A stretch of 64,000 nt of DNA, taken from NCBI RefSeq assembly GCF_028289705.1, contig NZ_JANQOI010000017.1, positions 62,001 through 126,000 of the forward strand, read 5' to 3'. Positions within the stretch are counted from its first letter, which is position 1, and each line of letters begins with the position of its first letter. The notes below the pieces were generated by a model. It saw only the letters and a program-made list of their open reading frames with translations, was not told the origin of the DNA and searched no databases. This document shows, piece after piece, positions 51,051 through 60,549 of the stretch. A program made the translations under genes and the position numbers. This DNA comes from Pelagibius sp. (GTDB taxonomy: Bacteria > Pseudomonadota > Alphaproteobacteria > Kiloniellales > Kiloniellaceae).

Positions 51051-52834
51051 TGAGAAACCGTCAGAGCAATCGGCGCCTGGTGCCGAAGCCGCTGCGCCGG
51101 GCCGCGACCGTGTTCGTCCACTTCTTCAAGGCGGAACCCCTGCGCGGCTGCATCGTGCTGACCTCGATGATCGTGGCCGGCCTTCTGGAAGGGGTGGGCA
51201 TCGCGGCGCTTCTGCCATTGCTGGACACCATCATCAACGGCACCGCGGAAAGCGGATCGTTCATCGGCAGTGCCGTCACGGACAGCCTCAGATCGCTGGG
51301 CATCGAACCGACGATCGGAGTGCTCTTGCTGGTCGTGGTGCTGCTGATCACCGCAAAGTCCCTGGTGCTGGTGTTTGTCGCCAAGCAGATCGGCTACACC
51401 GCCGCGACCGTCACCATGAACCTCAGGCTGCAGCTGCTCGCCGCGCTCATGCGGGCGCGCTGGCCATTTTTCGTTCGCCAGCGCATGGGTTCGATATCCG
51501 CCAGCATGACCAGCGAGCCGGCCCGCGCCGCCAGCACCTATATCGCCGTGGCTCGGGCACTCACCGGGTTGCTGCAGGTGCTGGTCTACGTCGCCCTCTC
51601 GCTGGCGATCTCCATCGAAGTGAGTTTCGCAGCGGTTATGGTCGGCATCGTGTCCGCGGTCCTGTTGCATCGCTTTGTCGTCATCACCGGCAAGATGGGA
51701 CAGAAGCAGACCCTGTTGACCAAGTCCCTGCTCTCCGGATTGGCCGACGGCCTGTTGTCGATGAAGCCGATCAAGGCAATGGCCCGGGAGGGTCAGCTTG
51801 GCCAGATTCTCCACAAGGACATCGTGGCGATGAACAAGGCCCAGCAGCTTCAGATCCTCGCCCGCGAATCGCTGCAGCATTACCGCGAGCCGATCACCAC
51901 GGCGGCCCTGGCCCTCGGCCTCTATTTCATCCTCACCTACTGGGACCTGCGGCTCGAAGGCCTTCTGGTCATGGCATTCCTGTTCCTCAGGATCGTCGGC
52001 CGGGTTTCCTCCCTGCAGAGCAACTTTCAGAGCATCGCAGGCTCCCTTCCGGCCTATTGGTTTGTACGTTCCGTCCTCTCGACGGCCACGAAGGCAGCCG
52101 AGAAGGAAACCCGCCGGCTTTCGCCGCAGTTCGAGTCCGAGATCCGTTTGGAGGGCGTGTCCTTCTCCTATCTCAGGAACAAGCCGGTGCTCAGGGAAAT
52201 CTCCATCGAGATTCCCAAGGGTCACTTCATCGCCGTCGTCGGAGAGTCCGGCAGCGGAAAGACAACCATCGCCGACCTGGTCACCGGACTGCTGCGCCCC
52301 ACCAGCGGCGAAATCATGATCGACTCGACACCGCTGTCGGCCATCGACAAGAGGGCCTGGCGCCGCATGATCGGCTATGTGCCGCAGGACACGCCCCTGC
52401 TGCACGACACGGTGCTCAACAACGTCACCCTCAGGGACCCCGAGATCAGCGAGGCGATGGCCAGGGCGGCTCTTGAGCAGGCCGAGGCCTGGTCTTTTGT
52501 CTCCGCGCTGCCGCAAGGCATTCACTCGATGGTCGGCGAGCGGGGCACGCGCGTTTCGGGCGGTCAGAGACAGCGGATTGCCATCGCCAGGGCTCTTGCC
52601 CATCGGCCGCAGTTGCTGATCCTCGACGAGGCAACCGCCGCCCTGGACCCCAAGACCGAGGCGGAGATCTGCGGCACCCTCAAACAGCTCGCCGGCGAAC
52701 TGACGATCATCGCAATTTCCCACCAGGATGCCTTGCAGGATGCGGCGGATATCATCCACCGGATCGAGAACGGCCGATCCGTCCAGACGGACGGGCGTGG
52801 CGGCGATCACATGCAACTGAGTGCCTCTTCGTGA
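51050..52834 (+). CDS. Type I ABC exporter (fused membrane and ATPase domains)
   Basis: A 594-residue half-transporter. Six membrane segments occupy about residues 30-325 and the ATPase domain follows: Walker A VVGESGSGKTTIADL, Q loop VPQDTPLLHDT, signature RVSGGQRQRIAIARAL, Walker B LLILDEATAALD and switch His in AISHQD. Such MsbA/PglK-like dimers flip lipid-linked sugars or lipids. Its place inside the glycan cluster, with no Wzx flippase seen in the window, makes it the best candidate for export of the lipid-linked glycan. GTG 51050 overlaps the previous stop. Confidence 0.9.
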   Translation: MRNRQSNRRLVPKPLRRAATVFVHFFKAEPLRGCIVLTSMIVAGLLEGVGIAALLPLLDTIINGTAESGSFIGSAVTDSLRSLGIEPTIGVLLLVVVLLITAKSLVLVFVAKQIGYTAATVTMNLRLQLLAALMRARWPFFVRQRMGSISASMTSEPARAASTYIAVARALTGLLQVLVYVALSLAISIEVSFAAVMVGIVSAVLLHRFVVITGKMGQKQTLLTKSLLSGLADGLLSMKPIKAMAREGQLGQILHKDIVAMNKAQQLQILARESLQHYREPITTAALALGLYFILTYWDLRLEGLLVMAFLFLRIVGRVSSLQSNFQSIAGSLPAYWFVRSVLSTATKAAEKETRRLSPQFESEIRLEGVSFSYLRNKPVLREISIEIPKGHFIAVVGESGSGKTTIADLVTGLLRPTSGEIMIDSTPLSAIDKRAWRRMIGYVPQDTPLLHDTVLNNVTLRDPEISEAMARAALEQAEAWSFVSALPQGIHSMVGERGTRVSGGQRQRIAIARALAHRPQLLILDEATAALDPKTEAEICGTLKQLAGELTIIAISHQDALQDAADIIHRIENGRSVQTDGRGGDHMQLSASS

Positions 52835-53793
52835 CCCGGGAGAGCATGCAGAGTGAAGATGGCGGGTCCGAGCCGCGGCAGGCGGAGGTCACCGGAGGCA
52901 CGCGCGGACCATCGGGCCTGCCGGTCTGTATCGCCTGTGGCGGCCGGCGCCTTAAGCCCATGGATTATCCCTTGCCACGCAACGAGCTGTTCCGGAATCT
53001 GGCGGTGCTGGTCTGCCAGACCTGCGGGTTCGGTGCGGTGAAGACACCCATCGATCCGCAGCGGCTGCACCGCTACTACGAAGACGACTATGCGGGCCAC
53101 GCCGGACGCGAAGCAAAGGCGGCGCCGGAGCGCTATTTCTCCGACAGCGCGCTGATGTTCAAACCACAGCGCTCACTCTCGCAGTTGCGCCTCGCCGAAG
53201 GCACGCTCTCCGGCGCGCCCCGGACAATCCTCGATGTCGGCGCAGGCTTCGGCACCACCCTTTTTCTGGCACGGCAGCAGTTTTGGCCGGAGGCGGAGTT
53301 GCTCGCCGTCGAGCCCGATGCTTCGATGGCCGGCTATTTGTCGCGGGCCGGATGCCGGCAGCTTGCGAGCCCTCAGCAGGTCGACCCCGGAAGCTGCGAT
53401 CTCATCGTCGCCTCCCACGTGCTCGAGCACTACCAGGAAGAAGAGATCCTGGATATCCTGGGCGCGCTGCGTACGCTGCTGAGCCCCCGGGGCTGGATTC
53501 TCGCCGAGGTCCCGAACTCGGACTTTTCAGCAGACCCCGACATTGCAGGACACAGTCACGAACCGCACCTGCTGTTCTTCAGCAAAAAATCCCTGCGCCA
53601 GGTGTTCGAGAGATGCGGCCTGCGGGTCTCCTTTCTCGATACCGTCGGCCCGGTCCGGCGGCGCGGACTGGGCGACCGCCTCGGTAATCGCCTGCGCCGC
53701 CTCGCAGGTCGGCCAGCCAGTGAATATGGCGGGAACCGCGCCGCCCTGCGCATCCTTGCGCAGGCACCGAGTTCTGCCGGAGGCTCCGTATGA
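52831..53793 (+). CDS. Methyltransferase with N-terminal zinc-ribbon (CxxC pair)
   Basis: A 320-residue protein. The N-terminal zinc-binding pair CIACGG and CQTCGF (about residues 33 and 62) is followed by a class I SAM domain: TILDVGAGFGTTLFLA (motif I), LLAVEPDASMAGYL, CDLIVASHVLEHY and LSPRGWILAEVPN. This is the arrangement of sugar C-methyltransferase-like and class I methyltransferases in O-antigen clusters, though the large C-terminal domain of true sugar C-methyltransferases is missing. GTG 52831 overlaps the exporter stop. Confidence 0.85.
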   Translation: MTRESMQSEDGGSEPRQAEVTGGTRGPSGLPVCIACGGRRLKPMDYPLPRNELFRNLAVLVCQTCGFGAVKTPIDPQRLHRYYEDDYAGHAGREAKAAPERYFSDSALMFKPQRSLSQLRLAEGTLSGAPRTILDVGAGFGTTLFLARQQFWPEAELLAVEPDASMAGYLSRAGCRQLASPQQVDPGSCDLIVASHVLEHYQEEEILDILGALRTLLSPRGWILAEVPNSDFSADPDIAGHSHEPHLLFFSKKSLRQVFERCGLRVSFLDTVGPVRRRGLGDRLGNRLRRLAGRPASEYGGNRAALRILAQAPSSAGGSV

Positions 53794-54785
53794 CGACCCC
53801 CTTCGGCCGCAAGACGCTCGCGGACTTCGGTTTCGCTGCGCTGCTCGACGCCCTGCCTCTGACCTGCCTCGACGTCGGCGCCCGTGGCGGCTTCACGGCC
53901 GATCTGCTGCCGCTGGCGCAGGCCGTTCACGCCATCGGCTTCGAACCGGACGAGGAAGAGTGCGCGCGCTTGAATGCCGCGCCGGGCGGGGCCGGGCCCT
54001 GGCGCTCGCTGCGCTTCGTCCCGGTTGCCCTCGGAATGGCGGAGGAGACGCGGCGTCTGAATATCTACCGCAAGCGCGGCTGCTCCTCGCTGCTGACCGC
54101 CGATGCGGACCTAGCGGGCCTCTACGGCCGCGAGCCTTACTATATCCTGGACGGCACCCTCGATGTGCCGACAACCACCGCCGACGCGGCCGCCGAGCAC
54201 TACGGGTTCAAAGACGCCGCCTTCTTCAAGCTCGACGTACAGGGCGCCGAACTGGAGATTCTCGAGGGCGCCCAAAGGCTCTTGCGGGAATCGCTGGTGG
54301 CGCTGCGGGTGGAAGTCTCCTTCGTGCCGATCTATCGCGGCCAGCCGCTGTTCGCGGACATCGATCAGGCGCTGCGCCGTCACGACTTCTTTCCCATGCG
54401 CTTTCTGGAGCTGCATCCCTGGCGCCGTTCTTCCAAGGCGAAGTTGCCGAATCTCGCCGAAGGGCCCTTCCCTTACTCGGAAGGCCAGATGGTCCATGGC
54501 GACCTTCTCTATCTGAGAAGCCCGGAGAGCCTGCCGGAGGACAGCGACGCCGGGGTCGAGCGGCTTATCCGCGCGGCCCTGCTGGCGCTTGCCTATGGCC
54601 TCATCGACCACGCGATGGCGATATTCGACCGACCGCCGGTTCGGGCCATGCTGCAATCCAGGTTCGGACTCGATGCTCGAGGCGCGGCATCCGCCCTTTC
54701 CAAACACCTCGCACGCAACAGCCGCACCGTGGCGGCCGGCGCCCTCATCCCGCGCCTGAAGAAGATGGTGGCCGGCCGACGATGA
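53790..54785 (+). CDS. FkbM family methyltransferase
   Basis: A 331-residue FkbM-type SAM-dependent O-methyltransferase: LTCLDVGARGGFTADLLPL (motif I), HAIGFEPDEEECARLNA, AAFFKLDVQGAELEILEGAQ, which is the FkbM signature, and LVALRVEVSFVPIYRGQPLF. These enzymes methylate hydroxyls on sugars or polyketides. The C-terminal 60 residues are an extra helical tail. ATG 53790 overlaps the upstream stop (ATGA) and its own stop overlaps the next start. Confidence 0.9.
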   Translation: MTTPFGRKTLADFGFAALLDALPLTCLDVGARGGFTADLLPLAQAVHAIGFEPDEEECARLNAAPGGAGPWRSLRFVPVALGMAEETRRLNIYRKRGCSSLLTADADLAGLYGREPYYILDGTLDVPTTTADAAAEHYGFKDAAFFKLDVQGAELEILEGAQRLLRESLVALRVEVSFVPIYRGQPLFADIDQALRRHDFFPMRFLELHPWRRSSKAKLPNLAEGPFPYSEGQMVHGDLLYLRSPESLPEDSDAGVERLIRAALLALAYGLIDHAMAIFDRPPVRAMLQSRFGLDARGAASALSKHLARNSRTVAAGALIPRLKKMVAGRR

Positions 54786-55987
54786 GCGCTGTGGATCGGA
54801 TCGGCCGGCCGTTGCGGGTCTGCTACCCCTTCATCGGCAACAACGTCGGCGGCAGCCACCTCTCGACACTGTTGCTCGTGAAAAACCTGGATCGCAGCCG
54901 CGTCGAACCCTGTGTCGTCCTGCACGAAGAGGGCCTGCTGTCTGGTTACATGCGCGAGCAGAAAATGACCTATGAGCTGGTCGCGATTCCCGGGTTTTTC
55001 CGCCCACCTTATTGGTCGCTGAGCAATGTCTTAGCCTTGGCGGCCCAGACCTGGCGGCTTGCCGCTTTCCTGCGCAAGCGTGGGATCGACATCGTCCACG
55101 CCAACGACGTGCGCACCCACTTCGGCTGGACCCTGGCGACCAGACTGACGGGGACCAAACTCGTCTGGCATCAGCGCACGGCGAGTTTCGGCAGCAGCAC
55201 GATCAAGCTGTTCCTGGCAAAGCTGGCACAGCAGGTGGTCTGCATCTCCCACTACACCGCGTCGACCCTGCCGCAATCCCTCGGCTCACGCGCACGCATC
55301 GTCTCCAATCCCTTCGACACCGGTTTCGCAGAGCTTGACAGGCAAGCGGCAAGGCAGAACGTCCTGAAGCAGCTCGCGCTCGACCCGGAAACCCGCATAG
55401 TCGGCTTCTTCGGCAATCTGGTGCACCAGAAGCGCCCGGCCACCTTCCTGCGCACCGCCGCAAAATTGATCGAAGGTGGGAACCGGCCCCTTTCCTTCCT
55501 GATGTTCGGGACCGAACGCAACAATGCGCAGGCCGAACTGGGACGGCTTGCCGAAGCACTGAACATTGGCGGCCGGGTCCATTTCATGGGCTTCCAAACG
55601 CCGATCGAGCCGTGGATGGCCGGCTGCGATCTGATGATCGCAACCGGCGTCGACGACGGCTTGGGGCGCAGCCTGGTCGAGGCCATGATCAGCGGTACTC
55701 CCGTAGTCGCCGCCGATTCGGGCGGGCATTGCGAGGTCATCGAAGACGGAAGGACCGGCTGGCTGGCAACCGCCGACGACCCCGACGCCCTCGCCGCCGC
55801 GGCCGGGCGCGTCCTGGACGATCCCGGCCTGGCACAGGCGACCGTGCAGCGGGCACAGGCCCAGGCGCTGGCCAGATACTCGGTGCAGCGTCACGTCAGC
55901 GAAATGACGGCAATCTACCTGGAGACCCTGGGCAGGTGCCGAAAAGGGTCACCGGGTTATCCCCTGACCGGCGAACCGCTGTCATGA
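54782..55987 (+). CDS. Glycosyltransferase family 4
   Basis: A 401-residue GT-B enzyme. The N-terminal acceptor domain has VCYPFIGNNVGGSHLSTLLL (glycine-rich loop) and IDIVHANDVRTHFGWTLAT. The donor domain has RIVGFFGNLVHQKRPATFLR (start of the second Rossmann fold), GRVHFMGF and GLGRSLVEAMISGTPVVAAD, with the EX7E-like nucleotide-sugar motif. It probably builds the repeating unit in the cytoplasm. ATG 54782 overlaps the FkbM stop as ATGA; the open frame upstream is a shadow. Confidence 0.92.
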   Translation: MSAVDRIGRPLRVCYPFIGNNVGGSHLSTLLLVKNLDRSRVEPCVVLHEEGLLSGYMREQKMTYELVAIPGFFRPPYWSLSNVLALAAQTWRLAAFLRKRGIDIVHANDVRTHFGWTLATRLTGTKLVWHQRTASFGSSTIKLFLAKLAQQVVCISHYTASTLPQSLGSRARIVSNPFDTGFAELDRQAARQNVLKQLALDPETRIVGFFGNLVHQKRPATFLRTAAKLIEGGNRPLSFLMFGTERNNAQAELGRLAEALNIGGRVHFMGFQTPIEPWMAGCDLMIATGVDDGLGRSLVEAMISGTPVVAADSGGHCEVIEDGRTGWLATADDPDALAAAAGRVLDDPGLAQATVQRAQAQALARYSVQRHVSEMTAIYLETLGRCRKGSPGYPLTGEPLS

Positions 55988-56793
55988 GACGGACTGTCGC
56001 GAGAGCGGCCTGGCTGTTGCTCGCCGCCTCATCGCGGCTGCTGCGCCGGCCGAAGTTCGCCCGCCGGCAGCGGCTCATCCTGCGGCATGGCGTTCTGGAA
56101 TACGAGAAGCAGGACTTCTTTCGCCTGCACAACGTCACCTCGGTCCGCGAGGCTTTCCGCCGCGAGGCCGCAAGCATCGCAACGCGGCACCCCAGTCTGC
56201 TCGATTTGGGCGGTGGCGACGGCAGCAATTTCAAGGACATCTTCGACGGCATCGAGGGTTTCCCCGGAAGCTACTCGATCCTCGACATCATCGAACGCCC
56301 CGGGGTGGACAACGCCGTGGTGGGAGACGCCTGCAAGCCAATCGTGACCGACCGTCGCTTCGACGTGACTTTCACAAACAATGCTCTTGAACACATGCCC
56401 GAACCCTTCATGGTCGCCCAGAACATGTACGACCTGCTGAAGGCCAACGGCCTGGTCATGGCATCGACGGTCTTTGCCTGCCATCAACACGCCTCGCCGG
56501 ACGACTACTGGCGCTTCACCGACTCCGGCCTGCGGTATGTGTTCGAGAAGGCCGGATTCGAGACCATCGAATTCGGCTATGACATCAGCCAGCGGCGGCG
56601 GGAGAAGCTCGGCGGGCATATTCCCGAGTCCGCGCCCTTGATCGACCGCAAGGGCGGCTGGCAGGAGCGGTGGTTCGTCTTCTATATCGGGCGCAAGCCG
56701 GGTACTGCTGCGGAACGGCCGGACAACGGCAAGAGCAATGGACAGCCACCTAACGAGAGACAGTCAAGCTTAGGAAACGGACAGACCAAATGA
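55984..56793 (+). CDS. Class I SAM-dependent methyltransferase
   Basis: A 269-residue protein. After a basic N-terminus with a hydrophobic patch (VARAAWLLLAASSRLLRRP) come SAM motif I SLLDLGGGDGSNFKDIF, DVTFTNNALEHMPEPFMV (motif II) and LLKANGLVMASTVFACH. The C-terminal 30 residues are low-complexity (Asn/Gly/Pro/Ser). It overlaps both neighbours by four bases (ATGA). Substrate unknown. Confidence 0.85.
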   Translation: MRRTVARAAWLLLAASSRLLRRPKFARRQRLILRHGVLEYEKQDFFRLHNVTSVREAFRREAASIATRHPSLLDLGGGDGSNFKDIFDGIEGFPGSYSILDIIERPGVDNAVVGDACKPIVTDRRFDVTFTNNALEHMPEPFMVAQNMYDLLKANGLVMASTVFACHQHASPDDYWRFTDSGLRYVFEKAGFETIEFGYDISQRRREKLGGHIPESAPLIDRKGGWQERWFVFYIGRKPGTAAERPDNGKSNGQPPNERQSSLGNGQTK

Positions 56794-57767
56794 CCGCTGA
56801 AGACCTTCGTAAAGCCTTTAAGCGCGACGGTTACGTGCTTCTGAGGGGCGCCCTCAGCGCGCAGGAAGTGGCGGAAATCAGAGCGACGCTGCCGCCGGTC
56901 TACGACAAGCTCACATTGACGCCCAAGCGCTACATGCAAGCCCGGGAGTGCCTGGCGGTCCCGCCGGTCTACCGCCTGATGGCCCATCCGAAGATCATCG
57001 AGGCGTGCCGCCGGATCCTCGGAGAGGACCTGGTTTACGTCAACGATCTGGTCGTGCAGCGCAACGTCATCCCGGTGGGCGACAACCCCCCGCATCTCGA
57101 CTGCCAGGCGGAATTCCGCTTCAACCGCGACAGCCGCTACCTGGTCGACCCGAACTTCCTCTTCGCCAAGGTCGGCGTTTATCTCCAGGACAACACCGAG
57201 GACTACGCGGGGGGGATCGATATCTATCCGCGCGGCCACAGATGGGTAGGGAACGGTCTGTTCTTCTCCTATCAATTTTACAAGAGGGTCCTGCGGCGCA
57301 TGTTCGACCGCGGCATGAAGCTCCTGGACACCAAGGCGGGGGACGTCTTGATCTTTGACAGCCGGCTGCCTCACCGCAGCACCGCCGCGACAAAGCTGGG
57401 GCAGAACAACTACCAAGACAGCGACGACGGCGCGGCCGAGGTTCCCGAGGAGCGCGCCAAATACGTGGTCTACTGGGAGGTCGCACGCCAGGGAGACGAG
57501 GTGCACTTCGTTGCCTGCAACAAGGCAAGGGCAAGAAAGGAAGAGATGAAGCGGCCGGTTGGCGCCTATCGGCCGCGCTGCAGCTACCTGGGGCTGGTCT
57601 ATCCGGACGACTACCCGCCGGAGCTGGTGGAAAAGCTTGATGTCGAGGGCGTGAAGGTCTTCTCGCTCACGCGCGAAGAAGCGGACCCCTGGCTCGCAGC
57701 CTTCAAGGAGGGGGCGGGAGAGGCTCTGGCCGCCGAAAGCGACGGCAAGGCGGTGCCACCGCAATGA
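56790..57767 (+). CDS. Phytanoyl-CoA dioxygenase family protein (Fe(II)/2-oxoglutarate type)
   Basis: A 325-residue jelly-roll dioxygenase. FKRDGYVLLRGALSAQEVAE is the family N-terminus. The iron facial triad is probably His and Asp in PPHLDCQAEF and the distal His in SRLPHRSTAA, with 2-oxoglutarate Arg or Lys downstream. Bacterial members hydroxylate or epimerise small molecules and antibiotics. In the middle of glycan genes, oxidation of a sugar, lipid or acyl group is likely but unproven. ATG 56790 overlaps the previous stop; a 100-base gap follows. Confidence 0.82.
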   Translation: MTAEDLRKAFKRDGYVLLRGALSAQEVAEIRATLPPVYDKLTLTPKRYMQARECLAVPPVYRLMAHPKIIEACRRILGEDLVYVNDLVVQRNVIPVGDNPPHLDCQAEFRFNRDSRYLVDPNFLFAKVGVYLQDNTEDYAGGIDIYPRGHRWVGNGLFFSYQFYKRVLRRMFDRGMKLLDTKAGDVLIFDSRLPHRSTAATKLGQNNYQDSDDGAAEVPEERAKYVVYWEVARQGDEVHFVACNKARARKEEMKRPVGAYRPRCSYLGLVYPDDYPPELVEKLDVEGVKVFSLTREEADPWLAAFKEGAGEALAAESDGKAVPPQ

Positions 57768-57867
57768 ACCGGCCGGCAGCCATCGCCACCGGGCCTACGC
57801 TCGCGGGCCGCTGCCGGGCACGGCGCGGCCGGCCCGTGCGGACATGAGCGCCGCGGGAAACCGGTGA

Positions 57868-59364
57868 ATGCTCTTTAACTCCTACGAATTCATCCTGGTC
57901 TTTCTGCCGATCACGCTGTTCCTGGTCCTGTCGTTACGCAGGCTGGGGATGGTGAGCGCGTCGCTGACCCTGCTCTGCGGCGCCTCTCTGGTCTTCTACG
58001 CGGTCTGGGACTGGCGGTTCATCGGCCTGCTGGTGGGCTCGATCTGTATCAACTATCTGCTGATCTCGGCCCTGTCGGCGCGCCCTCGGCGCTGGCTGAT
58101 GTGGATCGGCATTGCCGTCAACCTCGGCCTGCTCGGTTTCTTCAAGTACGCGACCTTCCTCGGCGAGAATTTCGCGGCCCTTGCCGGGGGGAGCTTCGAG
58201 ACACCGGACATCGTTCTGCCGCTCGCCATCTCATTCTTCACGCTGCAGCAGATCTCCATGCTGGTCGACGCGAGCCTGCAGCCCGTGGCAAGGCCGCGGT
58301 TCCGCGACTACGCGCTCTATGTCAGCTTCTTCCCGCAGCTCATCGCCGGGCCGATCGTGCGCCACGGTGAAATGCTGCCGCAGATCAGGTCGATTGCCAG
58401 CCGCATCGATCTCGTTGCCTTCGCCATGGGCGTGACCCTCTTTGCCATGGGCCTGTTGAAAAAGGTCGCCCTGGCCGACAGCCTGAAGCCCTATGCCGAC
58501 GTTGTTTTCAACGGGGCCGAGCAGACCGCGGCCTCCCTCGGTTTCATCGAGGCCTGGCTGGGCGCGCTCGCCTTCCATTTCCAGATCTACTTCGATTTCT
58601 CGGGCTATTCGGATATGGCCATCGGGCTGGCACTGATGCTGGGATTTCGCCTGCCCTTGAACTTCAACGCGCCCTACAAGGCCACCAGCATCATCGATTT
58701 CTGGCGCCGCTGGCATCTCACCCTGTCCCGCTTTCTGCGGGACTATCTCTATATTCCCCTAGGCGGCAGGCGCGGCGGCCTGGGGCCGCAATCGGCGAAC
58801 ATCATGCTGGTGATGCTGATCGGCGGTCTTTGGCACGGATCGAGCTGGAATTTCGTGATTTGGGGTGGGCTGCATGGGGTCATGATCGTTGCCAATCACC
58901 TCTGGCGGCGCTTTTCCGGCCACTCCCGCGGGCCATCTCGGGCCACCACCGCGGTCTCCGTCCTGCTGACCACCGCCGGGGTGGTTCTGGCCTGGGTGTT
59001 CTTCCGCGCGGAAAGCCTCGACGGATCGCTGGCGATGCTCGCGGGCATGGCCGGCCTTAACGGTCTGGGGACCGTGACCCTCGGCGAGCCTTCGCTCTTC
59101 GACCTGGCGCAGTCCGTCGCCCTGGGCGGCTCCGCGCTCGCCACCCTGGATGCAAATGTGCTGCTGCTGATCGCCATTGCCTTTGCCATGGTGTGGGTCC
59201 TGCCGGCCTCGCAGGAGATCGTGAACTACGATCCCGCAGCAAGGTCCGGCGCAGCGCTGCCCATCCGTTACCCGGCGGCCACGGCGGCCCTCTCCGGTGT
59301 CGGCCTCTCCCTCGCCTTGCTGGCGTTGGCGCGGCCTTCCGAGTTTCTCTATTTTCAGTTCTAG
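57868..59364 (+). CDS. MBOAT-family O-acyltransferase (AlgI-like)
   Basis: A 498-residue polytopic membrane protein: LFNSYEFILVFLPITLFLVL start, FFPQLIAGPIVRHGEMLPQI, FQIYFDFSGYSDMAIGLALM, FWRRWHLTLSRFLRDYLYIP and the catalytic His region GGLWHGSSWNFVIWGGLHG. AlgI/DltB-type MBOATs carry acyl groups across the inner membrane for O-acetylation of exopolysaccharide. The next gene encodes an SGNH-like partner, as in alginate and cellulose acetylation systems. Confidence 0.93.
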   Translation: MLFNSYEFILVFLPITLFLVLSLRRLGMVSASLTLLCGASLVFYAVWDWRFIGLLVGSICINYLLISALSARPRRWLMWIGIAVNLGLLGFFKYATFLGENFAALAGGSFETPDIVLPLAISFFTLQQISMLVDASLQPVARPRFRDYALYVSFFPQLIAGPIVRHGEMLPQIRSIASRIDLVAFAMGVTLFAMGLLKKVALADSLKPYADVVFNGAEQTAASLGFIEAWLGALAFHFQIYFDFSGYSDMAIGLALMLGFRLPLNFNAPYKATSIIDFWRRWHLTLSRFLRDYLYIPLGGRRGGLGPQSANIMLVMLIGGLWHGSSWNFVIWGGLHGVMIVANHLWRRFSGHSRGPSRATTAVSVLLTTAGVVLAWVFFRAESLDGSLAMLAGMAGLNGLGTVTLGEPSLFDLAQSVALGGSALATLDANVLLLIAIAFAMVWVLPASQEIVNYDPAARSGAALPIRYPAATAALSGVGLSLALLALARPSEFLYFQF

Positions 59365-59376
59365 GGCTCTTCGGTC

Positions 59377-60480
59377 GTGAGTGCCGCACGCTACATCGTC
59401 ATCGTCGTGATTGCCGGACTGTCGGTTGTGGCTGCCGCCTTGGGTGCCGCGGTCTCCGCTGATCCGGCGCACCTCTTCCGCACGCCGGCGGCCTATGCGG
59501 AGATCGCCCGGCTGCTGCACGCCGGCACGCCGGTGGGCGAACTCGATTCGCCGCGTCACCGCCTGATCAACCGCGCCTTCATCGACAGCCTGGACCAGGC
59601 ACCGGAAACCGTCATTCTCGGCTCTAGCCGCGTCCAACCCTTCTCCCCGGCAGAGGCCGGTTGGCAGCGCAGCCTCAGCCTGGCCGTCGAGGGGGGCGAC
59701 CTCGGCGATCTTCTCTACATCTACGGCCTGCTCAGAGATCGGGCCCTGATCCCCGCCAGAACCGTCATCACCGTCGATCCCTATATCTTCGCGCCGGACA
59801 GCCACCTGCTCACGCGCAACGGCAAGCACGCGAGCCTGCAACGCATCGTCGGTCTGCTCGAAACCGACTGCATCGAGGACTTCGGTTCTCAAATCCCTCT
59901 GTCCTGGCTGGCCGAGGTGCTGACCCTCGATTACGTCCTGGAGTCGCTCGGCAAACTGGGCGAAGGGTCGAGCGATCAGGTCCGCTTCGGGCCGGACCCG
60001 GAGCTGCGCTCGCCCGGCTTCATCAAGCGCCCGGACGGTTCGGTCCTGTTCTCCCGCGAAATCCGGACCCGCAGCGCCGCTTACGTCGACGACTACGCGG
60101 CAACGGTGCTGGACCACCCGGTCGGCCGCGGCCTCGCCTTCACCAGCCTCGACCCCTGCAAGACGGCAGTCTTCCAGGCGTTTCTTGACCTTCTGCAGCA
60201 CGACGGGACGACCGTGATCCTCGCCATGCTGCCCTATCACCCGACGGCCTTTCGCTTGCTGGAGAGCGACCGCGCGGTCCTGGCGCAGGTCGACGGCTTT
60301 GTCAGGCAGCTCGCCGCGCAGCGCTCGCTTGCCGTTCTCGGCGCCTTCGACCCGGGGCAAAGCGACTGCGGACAGACGGACTTCCTGGACATGCACCACC
60401 CGAAACAACCCTGCATCGAACGCATTCTCGAACCGGCAGTCGAAAGCGGAACCCGGCAATCCGCCGCCGCCGGGCAATGA
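59377..60480 (+). CDS. SGNH/AlgX-DltD-like periplasmic acetylation partner
   Basis: A 367-residue protein with an N-terminal signal anchor (YIVIVVIAGLSVVAAALGAA). The extracytoplasmic domain carries VILGSSRVQPFSPAEAGW, a G-x-S-R block I, and the C-terminal FLDMHHPKQ, equivalent to the DxxH block V of SGNH hydrolases. Partners of MBOAT proteins of this shape transfer the acyl group to the sugar in the periplasm. GTG 59377 is 12 bases after the MBOAT stop, so the two are co-expressed. The family assignment rests on these two motifs. Confidence 0.72.
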   Translation: MSAARYIVIVVIAGLSVVAAALGAAVSADPAHLFRTPAAYAEIARLLHAGTPVGELDSPRHRLINRAFIDSLDQAPETVILGSSRVQPFSPAEAGWQRSLSLAVEGGDLGDLLYIYGLLRDRALIPARTVITVDPYIFAPDSHLLTRNGKHASLQRIVGLLETDCIEDFGSQIPLSWLAEVLTLDYVLESLGKLGEGSSDQVRFGPDPELRSPGFIKRPDGSVLFSREIRTRSAAYVDDYAATVLDHPVGRGLAFTSLDPCKTAVFQAFLDLLQHDGTTVILAMLPYHPTAFRLLESDRAVLAQVDGFVRQLAAQRSLAVLGAFDPGQSDCGQTDFLDMHHPKQPCIERILEPAVESGTRQSAAAGQ

Positions 60481-60549
60481 GCGGCTAGAGATGCTTGCCA
60501 TGGCGGCGCGAAAGAGTACCTTCCCGCAAGAGATCGTGCCGAGGCCAGA

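Noticed and set aside
51047-52816. 589-codon minus-strand frame opposite the ABC exporter
   Set aside because: Antisense shadow of a gene with complete Walker and signature motifs.
58759-60501. 580-codon minus-strand frame opposite the MBOAT and SGNH-like genes
   Set aside because: Spans two real genes and shows no motif.
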